From NCBI RefSeq assembly GCF_003333315.1, contig NZ_PSYR01000001.1:1266501-1330500 (forward strand): 64,000 nucleotides of DNA. Reading direction: 5' to 3'. Origin of the DNA: Acidiferrobacter thiooxydans. GTDB lineage: Bacteria > Pseudomonadota > Gammaproteobacteria > Acidiferrobacterales > Acidiferrobacteraceae. Positions 17,347 to 26,369 of this stretch are shown here, in pieces. Numbering within the stretch: the stretch's first letter is position 1; the number at the start of each line of letters is the position of its first letter. The notes beneath the pieces were generated by a model, which saw only the letters and a program-made list of their open reading frames with translations, was not told where the DNA came from and ran no database searches. The position numbers and the translations under genes are program-made.

Positions 17347-18638
17347 GGCGACCGCGACTCCTGCTCATAGCGCCGTTCGGGTCCTACCGGACGGTGCCGT
17401 TTCTGGCCGCCGCCGGCGCACGCGCGGACGTGGTACTGGTCAGCGAGGGGGCGGCGAATGTGGTGAGCAGTGGACTCCCCGGTCTGCGCCTGCCCTTGCA
17501 CGACCTCGATGCCTGCGAGCGCGCCGTGCGCCAGGAGATGGATCGCGGGGGGCCCTTTCAGGCGATCCTGGGGCTCGACGACTGGGGGACCGAGGTCGCC
17601 GGCGCGCTCGCCACGCGTCTCGGGCTTGCCGCTAACCCGCCGCAGGCGCTCGCCATCGCGCGTCGCAAGGACCGGGCGCGCGCGGTCTTGCAGGCGGCCG
17701 GCGTCCCCGTTCCGTGGCATCGGGTGCTGGCGCTCGATGATGCGCTACCGGCGCTCACCGACCTTCCCTATCCGCTGGTGTTGAAGCCGGTCGCGCTAGC
17801 GGGCAGCCGCGGGGTGATGCGCGTGGACGACGAGCCGGGGTTGCGCGCGGCGATTGTGCGGCTGCGTGCCATCCTCGGACGCGATCACCGGGCGGTATGG
17901 AACCGCGCGCTCATCGAGCGCTTCGTGCCGGGTTTCGAGATTGCGCTCGAGGGCCTGCTCGTGGGTGGCGTCTTGCGTACGCTCGCGATCTTTGACAAGC
18001 CCGAGGCCCTCGATGGACCGTTTTTCGAGGAGACCTATTACATAACCCCCTCGCGACTGGATGCCGCGACGCGTGAGGCGGTGCGCGACGTCGTGGAGCG
18101 CGGCGCGCGCGCTTATGGCCTGCGCGAAGGCCCGATCCATGCCGAGTGCCGGTTGAACGCCGAAGGCATATGGGTGATCGAGATCGCGGCGCGCACCATA
18201 GGGGGTTTGTGCGGGCGATTGCTGCGCTTCGGGACCGGGCTGTCGCTCGAGGAGCTCATCGTGCGTCACGCGTTGGGAGAGGAGGTGGCGGTGGGCGCGC
18301 GCGCGGACGCCGCGGGTGTCCTCATGATCCCGATTCCGGGGCTTGGCCTCCTGAAACGCGTCGAGGGGCTCATGGCCGCCGATCGCGTGCCGGGGGTGGT
18401 CGAGATCGTGATCGATGCCCGCGAGGGGCAGGAGCTCGTGCCGTTGCCGGAGGGGGCGAGCTATCTCGGTTTTATATTCGCCGAGGGCCCCGACCCGGCG
18501 ACGGTCTACGAGGCCCTGAAGACCGCGCATGGCCACCTGCGTTTCGTGTTGGCGCCGGTGTGGCGCCCGACGCTTATGCCGGCGGGGGAAGCTGCGGCTG
18601 ACGCAACCATGACTGCCACAGCGATGCCGCGAGCATGA
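17331..18638 (+). CDS. ATP-grasp ligase of unknown substrate
   Basis: An ATP-dependent carboxylate-amine or carboxylate-thiol ligase by fold. The 435-aa protein (from GTG 17331) has an N-terminal pre-ATP-grasp domain, then the ATP-grasp core: PLVLKPVALAGSRGVMRV as the ATP lid and IERFVPGFEIALEGLLVGG. The Mg-binding strand GPIHAECRLNAEGIWVIEIA follows, then ARTIGGLCGRLLRFGTGLSL. Related proteins make dipeptide-like or purine-type products; the substrate cannot be read from sequence. An earlier start at 17307 would overlap the Fe-S carrier by 40 bp. Its last 65 bp overlap the convergent gene. Confidence 0.8.
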   Translation: MREPLRRPRLLLIAPFGSYRTVPFLAAAGARADVVLVSEGAANVVSSGLPGLRLPLHDLDACERAVRQEMDRGGPFQAILGLDDWGTEVAGALATRLGLAANPPQALAIARRKDRARAVLQAAGVPVPWHRVLALDDALPALTDLPYPLVLKPVALAGSRGVMRVDDEPGLRAAIVRLRAILGRDHRAVWNRALIERFVPGFEIALEGLLVGGVLRTLAIFDKPEALDGPFFEETYYITPSRLDAATREAVRDVVERGARAYGLREGPIHAECRLNAEGIWVIEIAARTIGGLCGRLLRFGTGLSLEELIVRHALGEEVAVGARADAAGVLMIPIPGLGLLKRVEGLMAADRVPGVVEIVIDAREGQELVPLPEGASYLGFIFAEGPDPATVYEALKTAHGHLRFVLAPVWRPTLMPAGEAAADATMTATAMPRA

Positions 18639-19593
18639 TGAGCAGGGGGCCGGCGATGACCCCCACCAGCCCGAATACCTTGGCCCCGCCGAGGATGCTG
18701 AGCAGCAAAGCCATGAACGGCACTGAGCTCTCCTTGCCGGTCACAAGCGGACGCAGCAGCAGATCGGCGGCGGTGATGACCGCGGCCCCCCAGGCGGCGG
18801 TAAGCAGGCCGGCAAACACATGGCCTGTGAGCATGAGCCAGCCACACACCAGCGCGAGTACGGCACCGGCACCGAACGGGATCGCCGACAGCAGGGCGGT
18901 GGCGATCAGCCAGATCGACCACAGGGGCATACCGGCGAGCCCGTAGCTAAGACCGATGAGCCCCCCTTCGACCAGTCCCACGCCGATGACGCCGAGCATC
19001 ACCGAGCGCGCCGCATCGGCGGCGGCGGTAAGCACCTGCTGGCCGCGCGGACCCCATAGGGTCTCGGCGACCCAGATCAGTTCCGCACGCATCTTCTCGC
19101 CGCGCAGGGCGAGCGAAAACACCACGGCGCTCGCGATCAGGGTATGCAGCAGAAAGATCCAAACATGCCCGAGGCTTGCCTTGATGAGGTCCGAGTGATT
19201 GCCGAGATAATGGACGAGGACGTTGGCATTGAGCTTATGGAGGTGCCGCGCGAGCCACGGCCCGATGAAGCGTGCATGGGCGAGTTGCGGGGGCACGGTC
19301 ACGAGCGGCGCGCCGCTCTTCCAGCGCGCGATGCGCGGCGCGAGTTTGGCGGCGAGCGTCTGGATGACAAGCCAGGATGGCAGCACGATGACCGCAAGCC
19401 AGGTCAAGGCATGCAGCGTGGCCCCGCCCCAGCGCGGCAGGCTTAAGGCGCGTTCGACGGCGAGCTGTACGCGCCAACCCACGGTACACAAGACCGCCCC
19501 CATGAAAAGCGGCACGAAGTAGGGGCTCAAAGGGTAGAGCCCGATGGCCAGCAAGGCCGCGAGCGCCACACGCCCGTACCAGGCGTTGCGCAT
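18574..19593 (-). CDS. AI-2E/PerM family membrane protein
   Basis: A 339-aa polytopic inner-membrane protein of the AI-2E transporter (PerM/YdiK) family. Hydrophobic segments cluster at the N-terminus (LALLAIGLYPLSPYF, FMGAVLCTVGW) and in the second half. The family hallmark near the end is LLRPLVTGKESSVPFMALLL followed by GGAKVFGLVGVIAGPLLIML. Members export small molecules or act as Na/H antiporters; the substrate here is unknown. ATG 19593 is preferred over an in-frame TTG at 19602. The gene converges on and overlaps the ATP-grasp gene by 65 bp. Confidence 0.85.
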   Translation of the reverse strand: MRNAWYGRVALAALLAIGLYPLSPYFVPLFMGAVLCTVGWRVQLAVERALSLPRWGGATLHALTWLAVIVLPSWLVIQTLAAKLAPRIARWKSGAPLVTVPPQLAHARFIGPWLARHLHKLNANVLVHYLGNHSDLIKASLGHVWIFLLHTLIASAVVFSLALRGEKMRAELIWVAETLWGPRGQQVLTAAADAARSVMLGVIGVGLVEGGLIGLSYGLAGMPLWSIWLIATALLSAIPFGAGAVLALVCGWLMLTGHVFAGLLTAAWGAAVITAADLLLRPLVTGKESSVPFMALLLSILGGAKVFGLVGVIAGPLLIMLAASLWQSWLRQPQLPPPA

Positions 19594-20343
19594 CAGGCGC
19601 AAACCCAGTGGGTTACGGTGCGATGGGTCGCGGCCGGCGCGCCGATGCCGGTGTCAGCGTGCGATGATGCGTCGTCCCTGGGTGTTTTGCGTAGGCGCGC
19701 CCGGCCACAGCGTGCGTCGCAACGGGCCGACGCCTCATGTGTGATGCGAGAATGTTTCACGCTGTGCCCTCCATTGCCCCGGCGTCGAGTCTGTGATGGC
19801 CACGAGTCTATCACAACGTAAGACAGGCCCGGCGCGCCGCAGGGGCGTGGGAGGGGCCGGCGTTTGGGGCATCGTGCGGGGCGCACGGCCAGGCCGCCTG
19901 CGCCAAGCCCAGGGGTGCGAGTCTTGAGCCATCGCGCTTCGCTAGCAGGCTGCATCCCGCGTGCACGCTTGGCCCCGGTAGTGTGGTGGGCGTGCCTCGA
20001 GTGCTGCCACTGGGCGCATGCGCCTACGCGCACGGGGTGTACGGGCACCTGCGAGGCCACCGCGCCATCCCGATCAAGGCGGTTCACGCTTGCCGTCATA
20101 GCAGGGCGCACAGGAAAAACTCAGGACATCTGGGGCCCTCTCAGGACCTGGGGAGGCGCATGACGGGGTCCTGGCTTGGCATCGCCCGCGGTGGATTTCC
20201 GTGTGGGCCTCAGCTAGGCTTTAAGCCCGGTGCGCAGGCCATAAGCCCCCGGTCGTCAGGGTTTGCTAGGGCGGCGTGCGCGGGGAGATGAGGGCGCCAA
20301 GGCGGCGTGGTACACGGCAGGGAGGCCTTTGATCGGAGGTCTC
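19594..20343. other. 750-bp intergenic region, no gene seen
   Basis: Short frames on both strands are Arg/Pro/His-rich with no family character. No tRNA, riboswitch or clear repeat was found. GATCGGAGG just before 20344 is the ribosome site of the next gene. Confidence 0.5.
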
Positions 20344-20715
20344 ATGTCGGCGTCGTACGCGATCATTCGTCCTGGCGACATCCTGAAACGCCCCAAGGGC
20401 CTGCACGAGCATGTCGGGGTGGCGTGGTTCGACGGCCGGGTATTGCACAATAGTCCGCGCCGAGGCGAGCATCTGTCGAGCGTCGATGAGTTTGCGGCCG
20501 GACGCGCGGTACGCGTGCAGCCGACGCCAACACACTATCGTAGCCGCGTGCTCGCCAATGGTGCAGCGGTCTTGCGGGCGCCCCGCGGCTACCATCTCCT
20601 GTGCAATAATTGCGAACATACCGCCCACTATGTGGTGCATGGGCGACCGATGAGCCCGCAGCTCCTGGCCTGGACGGTGATCGCTCTATTCGGCGCGTTC
20701 GTCGCCTTGCGATAA
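20344..20715 (+). CDS. LRAT-like / permuted NlpC-P60 family protein
   Basis: A 123-aa protein with the permuted papain-like layout of lecithin:retinol acyltransferase homologues. The His comes first, in LHEHVGVAWFDG (H21/H23), and the Cys later, in LLCNNCEHTAHYVV (C90, followed by E91-H92). A C-terminal hydrophobic helix (LLAWTVIALFGAFVAL, about 106-121) would anchor it in a membrane, with the enzyme domain most likely facing the cytoplasm. Family members are acyltransferases, thioesterases or lipases. The GGAGG ribosome site sets ATG 20344. No partner gene is evident. Confidence 0.7.
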   Translation: MSASYAIIRPGDILKRPKGLHEHVGVAWFDGRVLHNSPRRGEHLSSVDEFAAGRAVRVQPTPTHYRSRVLANGAAVLRAPRGYHLLCNNCEHTAHYVVHGRPMSPQLLAWTVIALFGAFVALR

Positions 20716-20791
20716 CAAAATGATACGGCGGGGCCGTTCTTCGCGGCCGCCGATGGGTTATGCTGGAGTCAAGTTTGGTGTCTCGAGAGGG

Positions 20792-21157
20792 ATGGAGATG
20801 GCCATAAAGCATCCTTTTGTCACAGCCGCCGTGCTGGTCGGCAGCCTGTTCGTTGTAGCCGCCCGCGAGGCGTATGCGATGCGCCCGGTGGCGTGGACCA
20901 TGCACCCGCAACTGCTTCAGGTCGATGATGACGATGACGACGGCGGGGACGACTGGTTCCCGCTATGGTTCGGCTTTCGCGCCTTTGCCCCGCGGCGACG
21001 GGTCATCATAGAACGCAATTACTATCCGCCTCCGCCGCCGCCGCAGCCGACCTATTATTATTACTGCCGGAACCCGCAGGGGTACTATCCGCGCATACCG
21101 AACTGTCCGAGCGGCTGGCTGCGTGTCCTGCCGCCGGGCGATGCCGGTCCCCCCTAA
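20792..21157 (+). CDS. Exported Tyr/Pro-rich small protein
   Basis: Not a recognised function. From ATG 20792 the 121-aa product has a signal peptide (hydrophobic FVTAAVLVGSLFVVAA, cleavage near REAYA-M). An acidic DDDDDDGGDD run follows, then a short aromatic stretch WFPLWFGFRAF, and a Pro/Tyr-rich segment (YYPPPPPPQPTYYYY) ending with CRNPQGYYPRIPNCPSGW. The last part resembles the C-terminal motif of many small exported proteobacterial proteins with a predicted disulfide. ATG 20798 is an alternative start. Confidence 0.65.
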   Translation: MEMAIKHPFVTAAVLVGSLFVVAAREAYAMRPVAWTMHPQLLQVDDDDDDGGDDWFPLWFGFRAFAPRRRVIIERNYYPPPPPPQPTYYYYCRNPQGYYPRIPNCPSGWLRVLPPGDAGPP

Positions 21158-21176
21158 CATGGCCGGCGCAGGGATC

Positions 21177-21560
21177 ATGAGTGGGCGGGCGGTTTCGCCG
21201 GCGCGATCGGCCGAGTGGCGCGTGACGCTGAGCCCGGCGGCGCGCCGCGCCCTCGATGCGCGCGCTGCGCCCTTGTATGTGGAGATGGAGCTTTTCTTCA
21301 GCTGTCTCATCCGCAAGCGATTGCTTTGGGACCGGCCGCCACCTGCGGATACCGTTCCCCTGCCCTCAGCCGACGGCCACCCGCAGCTCGTGGTGTGGTT
21401 TCATCCGGTGATGGCCCGGCATTGCGCCCTGCCGAATGATGCCGCGCTCGAGGATCTGCCGCTCATGGATTTTCCGCTCAGCCGGCGCGAGGCCTTCCGT
21501 CCCCATTGGCTGCGCCTCGATTATCGCGACGGGGCCTTTTGCGGGGAGTTTGGCTGGTAG
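21177..21560 (+). CDS. Conserved-looking hypothetical protein
   Basis: A 127-aa soluble protein of unknown function. Visible features are YVEMELFFSCLIRKRLLW, LVVWFHPVMARHC and a C-terminal WLRLDYRDGAFCGEFGW, i.e. alternating hydrophobic/charged sequence typical of a folded domain, without membrane segments. ATG 21177 is chosen for the preceding CAGGG; ATG 21159 is possible. It lies close behind the Tyr/Pro-rich protein and is convergent with the helicase gene. Confidence 0.6.
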   Translation: MSGRAVSPARSAEWRVTLSPAARRALDARAAPLYVEMELFFSCLIRKRLLWDRPPPADTVPLPSADGHPQLVVWFHPVMARHCALPNDAALEDLPLMDFPLSRREAFRPHWLRLDYRDGAFCGEFGW

Positions 21561-21594
21561 CGCCGCCTTCGCACGTGTAAGGCCGTCCACGGCA

Positions 21595-23190
21595 TCACAG
21601 GCACAGCCAGACCTGCTCGGCGGCGCGCGTGACGGCCACGTACAGCGCCCTATGGTAATCGTCGGCATGGCCGCCGGCGGCCATGCCGTAGAGGTCTGCG
21701 ACATCGATGAGGGCATAGTGGAAGGTGCTCCCCTGGGCCTTGTGGGCGGTCACGGCATAGGCGTGCATGACCGGCGCACAGGCGCGCGTCACGGCCCACG
21801 CGCGCCGGAAGTCCTCGGGTGAGCGATGGTCGGCGGCGCGATAAGCGGCCCACGTCTTGCGCACCAGCCGTTGGTACTCGCCGGTATCGTGCGCGAGGAA
21901 GAGTTCGACCGGTTCGGCACCCTCGGCCCGGGCCTGCACGCGCCAGGCGGGTATGTCCAGGTAGGGATGGCGCAGGGGTTCGCACAAAGTCACGGTCAGT
22001 TCTGTATTGTTGGCGACGAGATCCACGAGCGCGTCCCGGCGTTCGCGATCGGCGCCGTTAGGCGATCCATTGCCCTCGACCGGGGCCAGGGCCTCTTCCC
22101 AGGCCTTCGGTGTGCGCTCGGCCATGCGCACTGCGCAGTGGAAGGCGTATAGGGTCTCGCGCGCGATCAAGGTCTCACCCGGCCAGAACGGCGCCTCGTC
22201 ACAGCCCTCCCCGTCACCGCGCCCATACAGCGCCGACAGCCCCTTGTGGATGTAGCGGTTGCGTTCGTCGACCACGCGATTGCGCCAGGCGATCACGCGG
22301 ATGTCCTTGGCCGGGCGTCGCCTGCGCAGGGTCACCGCCCCGTCGGCGGCGTGCATAGCGCGCGCCAGATGCACCCCCGGCATTTCGCCACGGCGTTCCG
22401 CCAGATAGCGACCGATGGCCGCGGGGTCGAATGTGCCTTGCGCCTCGCCTTCGATGTAGCGGCGGATCTCGCCGGCCAGCTGGATGATGGGATGGGGCCG
22501 GCCGGTCGACTTTTGGCGGACGATCTCGGTGAGATCGTGGCGCTCGGCCCCGGATGCGAAGACCGGCGGCGCCAGGGCGCCCGGCCCGCCCAAGGCGAGC
22601 CCCTGCTGCCGCTCATCGCCGGCCGGTGTTTCCTCTACGGGTAGCAATTGCCCGGGGTCTCCTATATAGACCACGCGCGTGCGCGCGCTGCGCACAAACC
22701 GTTCGATATACGCCAGCAGATCCGGGCCAACCATGCTCGATTCGTCGACGAATACGAGATCGTACGCCTCGAAATACAGGGTCTTCGGGTGGCGATCCAG
22801 GGTGATGCGCATCATCCCCTCATGCGTCTCGCGCAGCTTTAAGCCAAGCAGCGCATGCAGCGTGCCCGACCAGACCTTGGCACGCACCGGTCGCGCGAGC
22901 TTGGCGGTGATGACCGAGACCGCCTTATGGGTGGGGGCGCACACCGCCACGCGCAGGCCGCTTTGGCACGCCGCCTCGATGAGGTGTACGGCCAGCCAGG
23001 TCTTGCCGGTGCCGGCGTAGCCCGACAGCACCCGCAACCCCGCGGTCTCGGAGGGGGACAGACAGAAGGAATGCAGGGCCAGATAGGCGCGGCGCTGGCT
23101 TAACGTCGCTCCTTTCGGGCCGGCAAGGCGTTTTGGGCTCGCGGTCTTGGTGCGCATCTCGGGTGGCGGCCATGGTGTCGGCAAGGCCAT
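21595..23190 (-). CDS. RecD-like superfamily 1 DNA helicase
   Basis: ATP-driven DNA helicase of the RecD/TraA/Dda type. The 531-aa protein has Walker A GYAGTGKT (57-64), motif Ia VCAPTHKAV, Walker B with DLVFVDESSMV, motif III YIGDPGQLLPVEE, motif V AYAVTAHKAQGSTF and a C-terminal YVAVTRA motif VI. It has no RecBC partner genes. A phage/plasmid-like Dda or RecD2-like repair role is possible. The N-terminus is uncertain: ATG 23190 or ATG 23157. The frame continues further upstream, but that part is Arg/His-rich and overlaps the next gene on the other strand, so it is excluded. Confidence 0.83.
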   Translation of the reverse strand: MALPTPWPPPEMRTKTASPKRLAGPKGATLSQRRAYLALHSFCLSPSETAGLRVLSGYAGTGKTWLAVHLIEAACQSGLRVAVCAPTHKAVSVITAKLARPVRAKVWSGTLHALLGLKLRETHEGMMRITLDRHPKTLYFEAYDLVFVDESSMVGPDLLAYIERFVRSARTRVVYIGDPGQLLPVEETPAGDERQQGLALGGPGALAPPVFASGAERHDLTEIVRQKSTGRPHPIIQLAGEIRRYIEGEAQGTFDPAAIGRYLAERRGEMPGVHLARAMHAADGAVTLRRRRPAKDIRVIAWRNRVVDERNRYIHKGLSALYGRGDGEGCDEAPFWPGETLIARETLYAFHCAVRMAERTPKAWEEALAPVEGNGSPNGADRERRDALVDLVANNTELTVTLCEPLRHPYLDIPAWRVQARAEGAEPVELFLAHDTGEYQRLVRKTWAAYRAADHRSPEDFRRAWAVTRACAPVMHAYAVTAHKAQGSTFHYALIDVADLYGMAAGGHADDYHRALYVAVTRAAEQVWLCL

Positions 23191-23415
23191 CGCGCCGGTC
23201 CGCCGGGACCAGGGCGATAGGCCGGCCTTGGTACCGGCGCGGTGCCCGTCACCATAGCATGGGCCGGGCCGCCACCAAAGGCGGATAATCGCCGCGCGAT
23301 AAACGGGGGGTCGGGCGGCCGGGGACGCCGCGTCGGGGTGTAACCTTAGGGCGGGCTCGGCCGTCTTAGTCAGCGAATCGAGGCCATGGGGGCCTTTTTG
23401 ACGGAGCTTACACAA

Positions 23416-24174
23416 ATGACGATACGAAGCGGATTGGCGGTACTTGCGCTCATGGCGGCCACGCCCGCGTTCGCGGCCTCGGCGGTCGCGACCTCCCAGG
23501 TGGCGGCGAGCTTGCAGCAGCAGGGCTTTCCCGCGAGCCGGGCGGCGGCGGTGGCGCGCGTTGCGACCGATCATTATCGCGGGGCGGCGCTGGTGAGGCT
23601 GGCCACGGCCCTCCACCATCTCCCAAGCCTGCCGCGCGGCGATTATGCGGGCGCGACCTTGAAGGCGGGCGCGGCCGATGCCTACGCCCTGGTCCTCACC
23701 AAGGCTATGATCCGTAGCACGCCGCCGGTCGAGGTGATGGCGGCCGGTCACGCCTTTAGCAAGGCCGTGGATACCGGTACCGATCCGCAGGTGACCGCAC
23801 GGCTGGTGATCCAGGGGCTGGCCCACGGGCTGCACGGCCGGGCCCTGGCGCGCCTGGCCGATCATTATGCGCAGCGCATCCACAAGGGTGTGGCCGAGAA
23901 GGCCGCGTATCGTGAGTCGCTGGCGGCGAGCCTGAGGTCGCGGCCGTCGCCGGTGGGAGGGCCCACGGCCCTCGATCCCACCTCGGGCGCCATGGGCGCT
24001 CATGTCAATGGGATGGGTGGTGCCACCGGCGGCGGGATGGCCGGGGCCATGACCATGGGGGCCGGCGCCCCGGGCGGGCCAGGGGCGGCGATGTCCGGGG
24101 CGGTCTCGGCAGGCGGTGGCACCCCGATGGGCGGTGGTGCGGCGATGGGGGGCGGTGCTATGGGGCGTCCCTGA
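23416..24174 (+). CDS. Exported helical protein with Gly/Met-rich tail (1)
   Basis: Unrecognised family. The 252-aa product has a clean signal peptide (LAVLALMAATPAFAAS, cleavage near residue 22) and an Ala-rich helical body to about residue 180, with repeated helix-turn units. From about residue 195 it has a low-complexity tail rich in Gly, Met and Ala (GAMGAHVNGMGGATGGGM onwards) ending MGGGAMGRP. The tail's ending recurs in the protein at 26868. It is the first of seven co-oriented genes and sits divergent from the helicase. Met-rich exported tails can bind Cu(I), but no Cys/His cluster supports that directly. Confidence 0.7.
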   Translation: MTIRSGLAVLALMAATPAFAASAVATSQVAASLQQQGFPASRAAAVARVATDHYRGAALVRLATALHHLPSLPRGDYAGATLKAGAADAYALVLTKAMIRSTPPVEVMAAGHAFSKAVDTGTDPQVTARLVIQGLAHGLHGRALARLADHYAQRIHKGVAEKAAYRESLAASLRSRPSPVGGPTALDPTSGAMGAHVNGMGGATGGGMAGAMTMGAGAPGGPGAAMSGAVSAGGGTPMGGGAAMGGGAMGRP

Positions 24175-24244
24175 TCGCGGCCTCAGGTAACGGCGGGACG
24201 GGTGGACACCCGCCCGCCTTGGTGATCGGCAGCGAGGAGGCATC

Positions 24245-24568
24245 ATGAGTAATGACAGGCGTTTGGTGTGGGTTTTGGTGGGGGTGATGATGGCCGCGCC
24301 GACTTGGGCGGGGATACGGGCGGCGGCCATCGGCGAGGGGGGCGACGGCATCGGGGCCCAGGCCTTGCATCGCCAGATCGCCTCGCCCGAGAGCGGGTAT
24401 TTCTCGCCCAGGGCGCAATTCAACAATGCGGGGGCAAACGTCGCGAGCCCGGTCGGGGGCTACACCGCCAACGGCTTTATGACATCGTCGGGGCAGGTCA
24501 TGAGCAGCCCGCAGGGGATGGGCGGCACGGCGCCGGGCGGTGGGATGGGCGCGGCGGGCATGCCCTAA
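24245..24568 (+). CDS. Small exported Gly/Met-rich protein (2)
   Basis: A 107-aa protein with a signal peptide (VWVLVGVMMAAPTWAG, cleavage near 23) and a short mature part ending in a Gly/Met-rich tail, GGTAPGGGMGAAGMP. No catalytic motif. The tail style links it to its neighbours at 23416 and 26868. GAGGAGG precedes ATG 24245. It is probably co-expressed with the beta-barrel gene that follows after 29 bp. Confidence 0.65.
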   Translation: MSNDRRLVWVLVGVMMAAPTWAGIRAAAIGEGGDGIGAQALHRQIASPESGYFSPRAQFNNAGANVASPVGGYTANGFMTSSGQVMSSPQGMGGTAPGGGMGAAGMP

Positions 24569-24597
24569 GGTCCACGGATGGGTGATAAGGGGGTTGC

Positions 24598-25356
24598 GTG
24601 AACAAACGATTCAGGGGATGGGCCGCGGTGGCCGGATTCGTCGTGGGCACCGGTGCCGCGCATGCCACATTTTTCGGGGGCGTCGATGCCGGGGCGCTTT
24701 GGGAAAGCAATTTCACGGGGGCGACCAATGGGATCCTGGCGTCCTCGGTGTTGATGGGGGTCTATTCGGGTTATGTCGGTGCCTATAAGGGCTTTGACAA
24801 GAATCGCGGGGCGTGGGTGGCGTCTGTGAACCTGCAGGCCAACCGCCTGCGCCGCTACAGCGTCCTCGATAACGATATCTTCGGAGGATCGGCCGGTGTG
24901 TTTCACGATCTGGGGAAGGACGCCTCGGTGCTCGCCACGGTCGGTGGAGAGACCGTGCGTTTTAGTAACACTGTGCGGAATCTGGCGATTTATATGGCGC
25001 GCCTACATTTTAAGGAGGGTAGCCAGACCCTATGGGTGGGAGAGACCGGAGAGTACGATGACGCCCGCGGCCAAGCTGGCTTCAACACCTACCGCGGTTA
25101 CAGCGCCACGCTCGCCGGCAACTGGAAGCCCATCGCATCCGACGTGATCACCGTGTCGGCGGCGCACGCCTACGATCACTATGACGTCGCGACCGCCTCG
25201 ATCCGCACGTCCAACGCCGCGAGCCTGGGTTGGCTGCAAGAGCTTGGTCACGGCATCTATATCCGTGCCCAGGCGAGCCGCGAATATGTCCATGTCGCGG
25301 GCGGGGGAAGCTTTTACACGACCATCTACGCCACGGGCCTTGGGGCCACGTTCTAG
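24598..25356 (+). CDS. Outer-membrane beta-barrel-like protein
   Basis: A 252-aa protein with a signal peptide (cleavage near GAAHA) and alternating amphipathic strands. It contains many Gly/aromatic pairs such as GVYSGYVGAYKGF, LWVGETGEYDDARG and IYIRAQASREYVHV, and ends in a C-terminal F (LGATF). That is the usual C-terminal signature of BAM-assembled barrels. GTG start at 24598. It resembles small TonB-independent or surface-lipoprotein barrels, but no family could be named. It may be the outer-membrane partner of the Gly/Met-tailed exported proteins around it. Confidence 0.65.
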   Translation: MNKRFRGWAAVAGFVVGTGAAHATFFGGVDAGALWESNFTGATNGILASSVLMGVYSGYVGAYKGFDKNRGAWVASVNLQANRLRRYSVLDNDIFGGSAGVFHDLGKDASVLATVGGETVRFSNTVRNLAIYMARLHFKEGSQTLWVGETGEYDDARGQAGFNTYRGYSATLAGNWKPIASDVITVSAAHAYDHYDVATASIRTSNAASLGWLQELGHGIYIRAQASREYVHVAGGGSFYTTIYATGLGATF

Positions 25357-25394
25357 GGCTTTGGCGGTGTCCGGAGGGTTGTTATAGTGACGGC

Positions 25395-25730
25395 ATGGAA
25401 GCAACAACAGGAAGCGCACGGCGCCGAGGGCGACAGCTCGTGTGGGCGCTGGTGGTCGCGGGTATGGGATGCGCGTGGGCGCGGCAGGTGCCGTTTCGCC
25501 TGCACGCCCCGCACGCGCGCCAGGTACTCGTGTGCGGGAGTTTTACGCATTGGCGCTGCGTGGCATTGCATCGGGGCCGGCACGGGGTATTCCGGGGCCG
25601 CCTAGCGGTGGCGCCGGGGCTTTATGAGTACGGTTTTCGGGTCGACGGTCATTGGCGTCTGGGGCGGCACGCGCCGCGCGTGCGCGATGGCCTTGGCGGC
25701 CACAACGATCTGTTGGTGGTGGGTCGCTAG
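25395..25730 (+). CDS. Exported glycogen-binding-type (AMPK/CBM48-like) domain protein
   Basis: A 111-aa protein: a signal-anchor or signal peptide (LVWALVVAGMGCAWA) followed by a single early-set beta-sandwich. VLVCGSFTHW corresponds to the VxVxGsFNxW core, then GLYEYGFRVDGHW and a GGHNDLLVVG end strand. Such domains bind alpha-glucans in AMPK beta subunits, but the starch-contact residues are not fully conserved here. The same domain forms the outer part of the anti-sigma factor at 26350, suggesting the two compete for or share a ligand. Confidence 0.75.
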   Translation: MEATTGSARRRGRQLVWALVVAGMGCAWARQVPFRLHAPHARQVLVCGSFTHWRCVALHRGRHGVFRGRLAVAPGLYEYGFRVDGHWRLGRHAPRVRDGLGGHNDLLVVGR

Positions 25731-25778
25731 CAAGAGACGATCGCTAGGCGTAAGCGCCGGCCGGGGTCTGTGGCGGTG

Positions 25779-26369
25779 ATGATGACCGGGTCGGTGGAGG
25801 ATCAGGACCATGGAGATGACGAAGAGCGTGCCTGGATCGCGCGTTGCCTGGCCGGGGACAAGACGGCGTTTCGACCGCTCGTCGCCCGGTACGCGCGCAT
25901 GGTGCACGGCGTCATCGCCCGATTGGCGCCCGAGGCCGACGTCGACGACCTCGCGCAGCAGACCTTCCTGGCGGCCTTTGAGCACCTCGATCAGTACCGC
26001 CAGGCGTCGCGATTTTCGACATGGCTCTGTCAGATCGCGGTTAACAAGGTGCGTGACGAGCAGCGCGCCGCGCGTCGCCGCCCGGAGTTGCGCGGCGATG
26101 ACGATTACGACGGGCGTTACGAAGAGGGGCCTGAGGATCAGGCGCTCGGGCGCGAGCATGGGCGGCGGCTTGCCGCCGCGCTCGCGCAACTGGGCGCGGG
26201 CGATCGCGAGCTTTTGGTGTTGAAGTATGTCATGGAGGAGGGCTTCGAGACGGTCGCCGAGATCCTGGGTACGAGCGTCGGGACGGCCAAGGTGCGCGCC
26301 CTGCGCGCGCGCGAGCGGTTGCGGCGGATACTGAACGGCGGTGGGATGTATGGCAGACGAGACGGATAG
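25779..26369 (+). CDS. ECF-type RNA polymerase sigma factor
   Basis: Second sigma factor in the window, about 196 aa. Region 2: FRPLVARYARMVHGVIARL, DVDDLAQQTFLAAFEHLDQY and FSTWLCQIAVNKVRDEQRAA. Region 4: LGAGDRELLVLKYVMEEGFE and LGTSVGTAKVRALRARERLR. It differs strongly from the RpoE at 6179. Start is uncertain among GTG 25770, ATG 25779 and ATG 25782. It overlaps its putative anti-sigma gene by 20 bp, the typical ECF/anti-sigma pairing, so it probably drives the surrounding exported-protein cluster. Confidence 0.9.
   Translation: MMTGSVEDQDHGDDEERAWIARCLAGDKTAFRPLVARYARMVHGVIARLAPEADVDDLAQQTFLAAFEHLDQYRQASRFSTWLCQIAVNKVRDEQRAARRRPELRGDDDYDGRYEEGPEDQALGREHGRRLAAALAQLGAGDRELLVLKYVMEEGFETVAEILGTSVGTAKVRALRARERLRRILNGGGMYGRRDG

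Noticed and set aside
23191-24426. Long N-terminal extension of the RecD-like helicase frame
   Set aside because: The extension runs over the signal-peptide gene on the other strand, is Arg/His-rich and precedes the first family-like residues; the start is placed at 23190.
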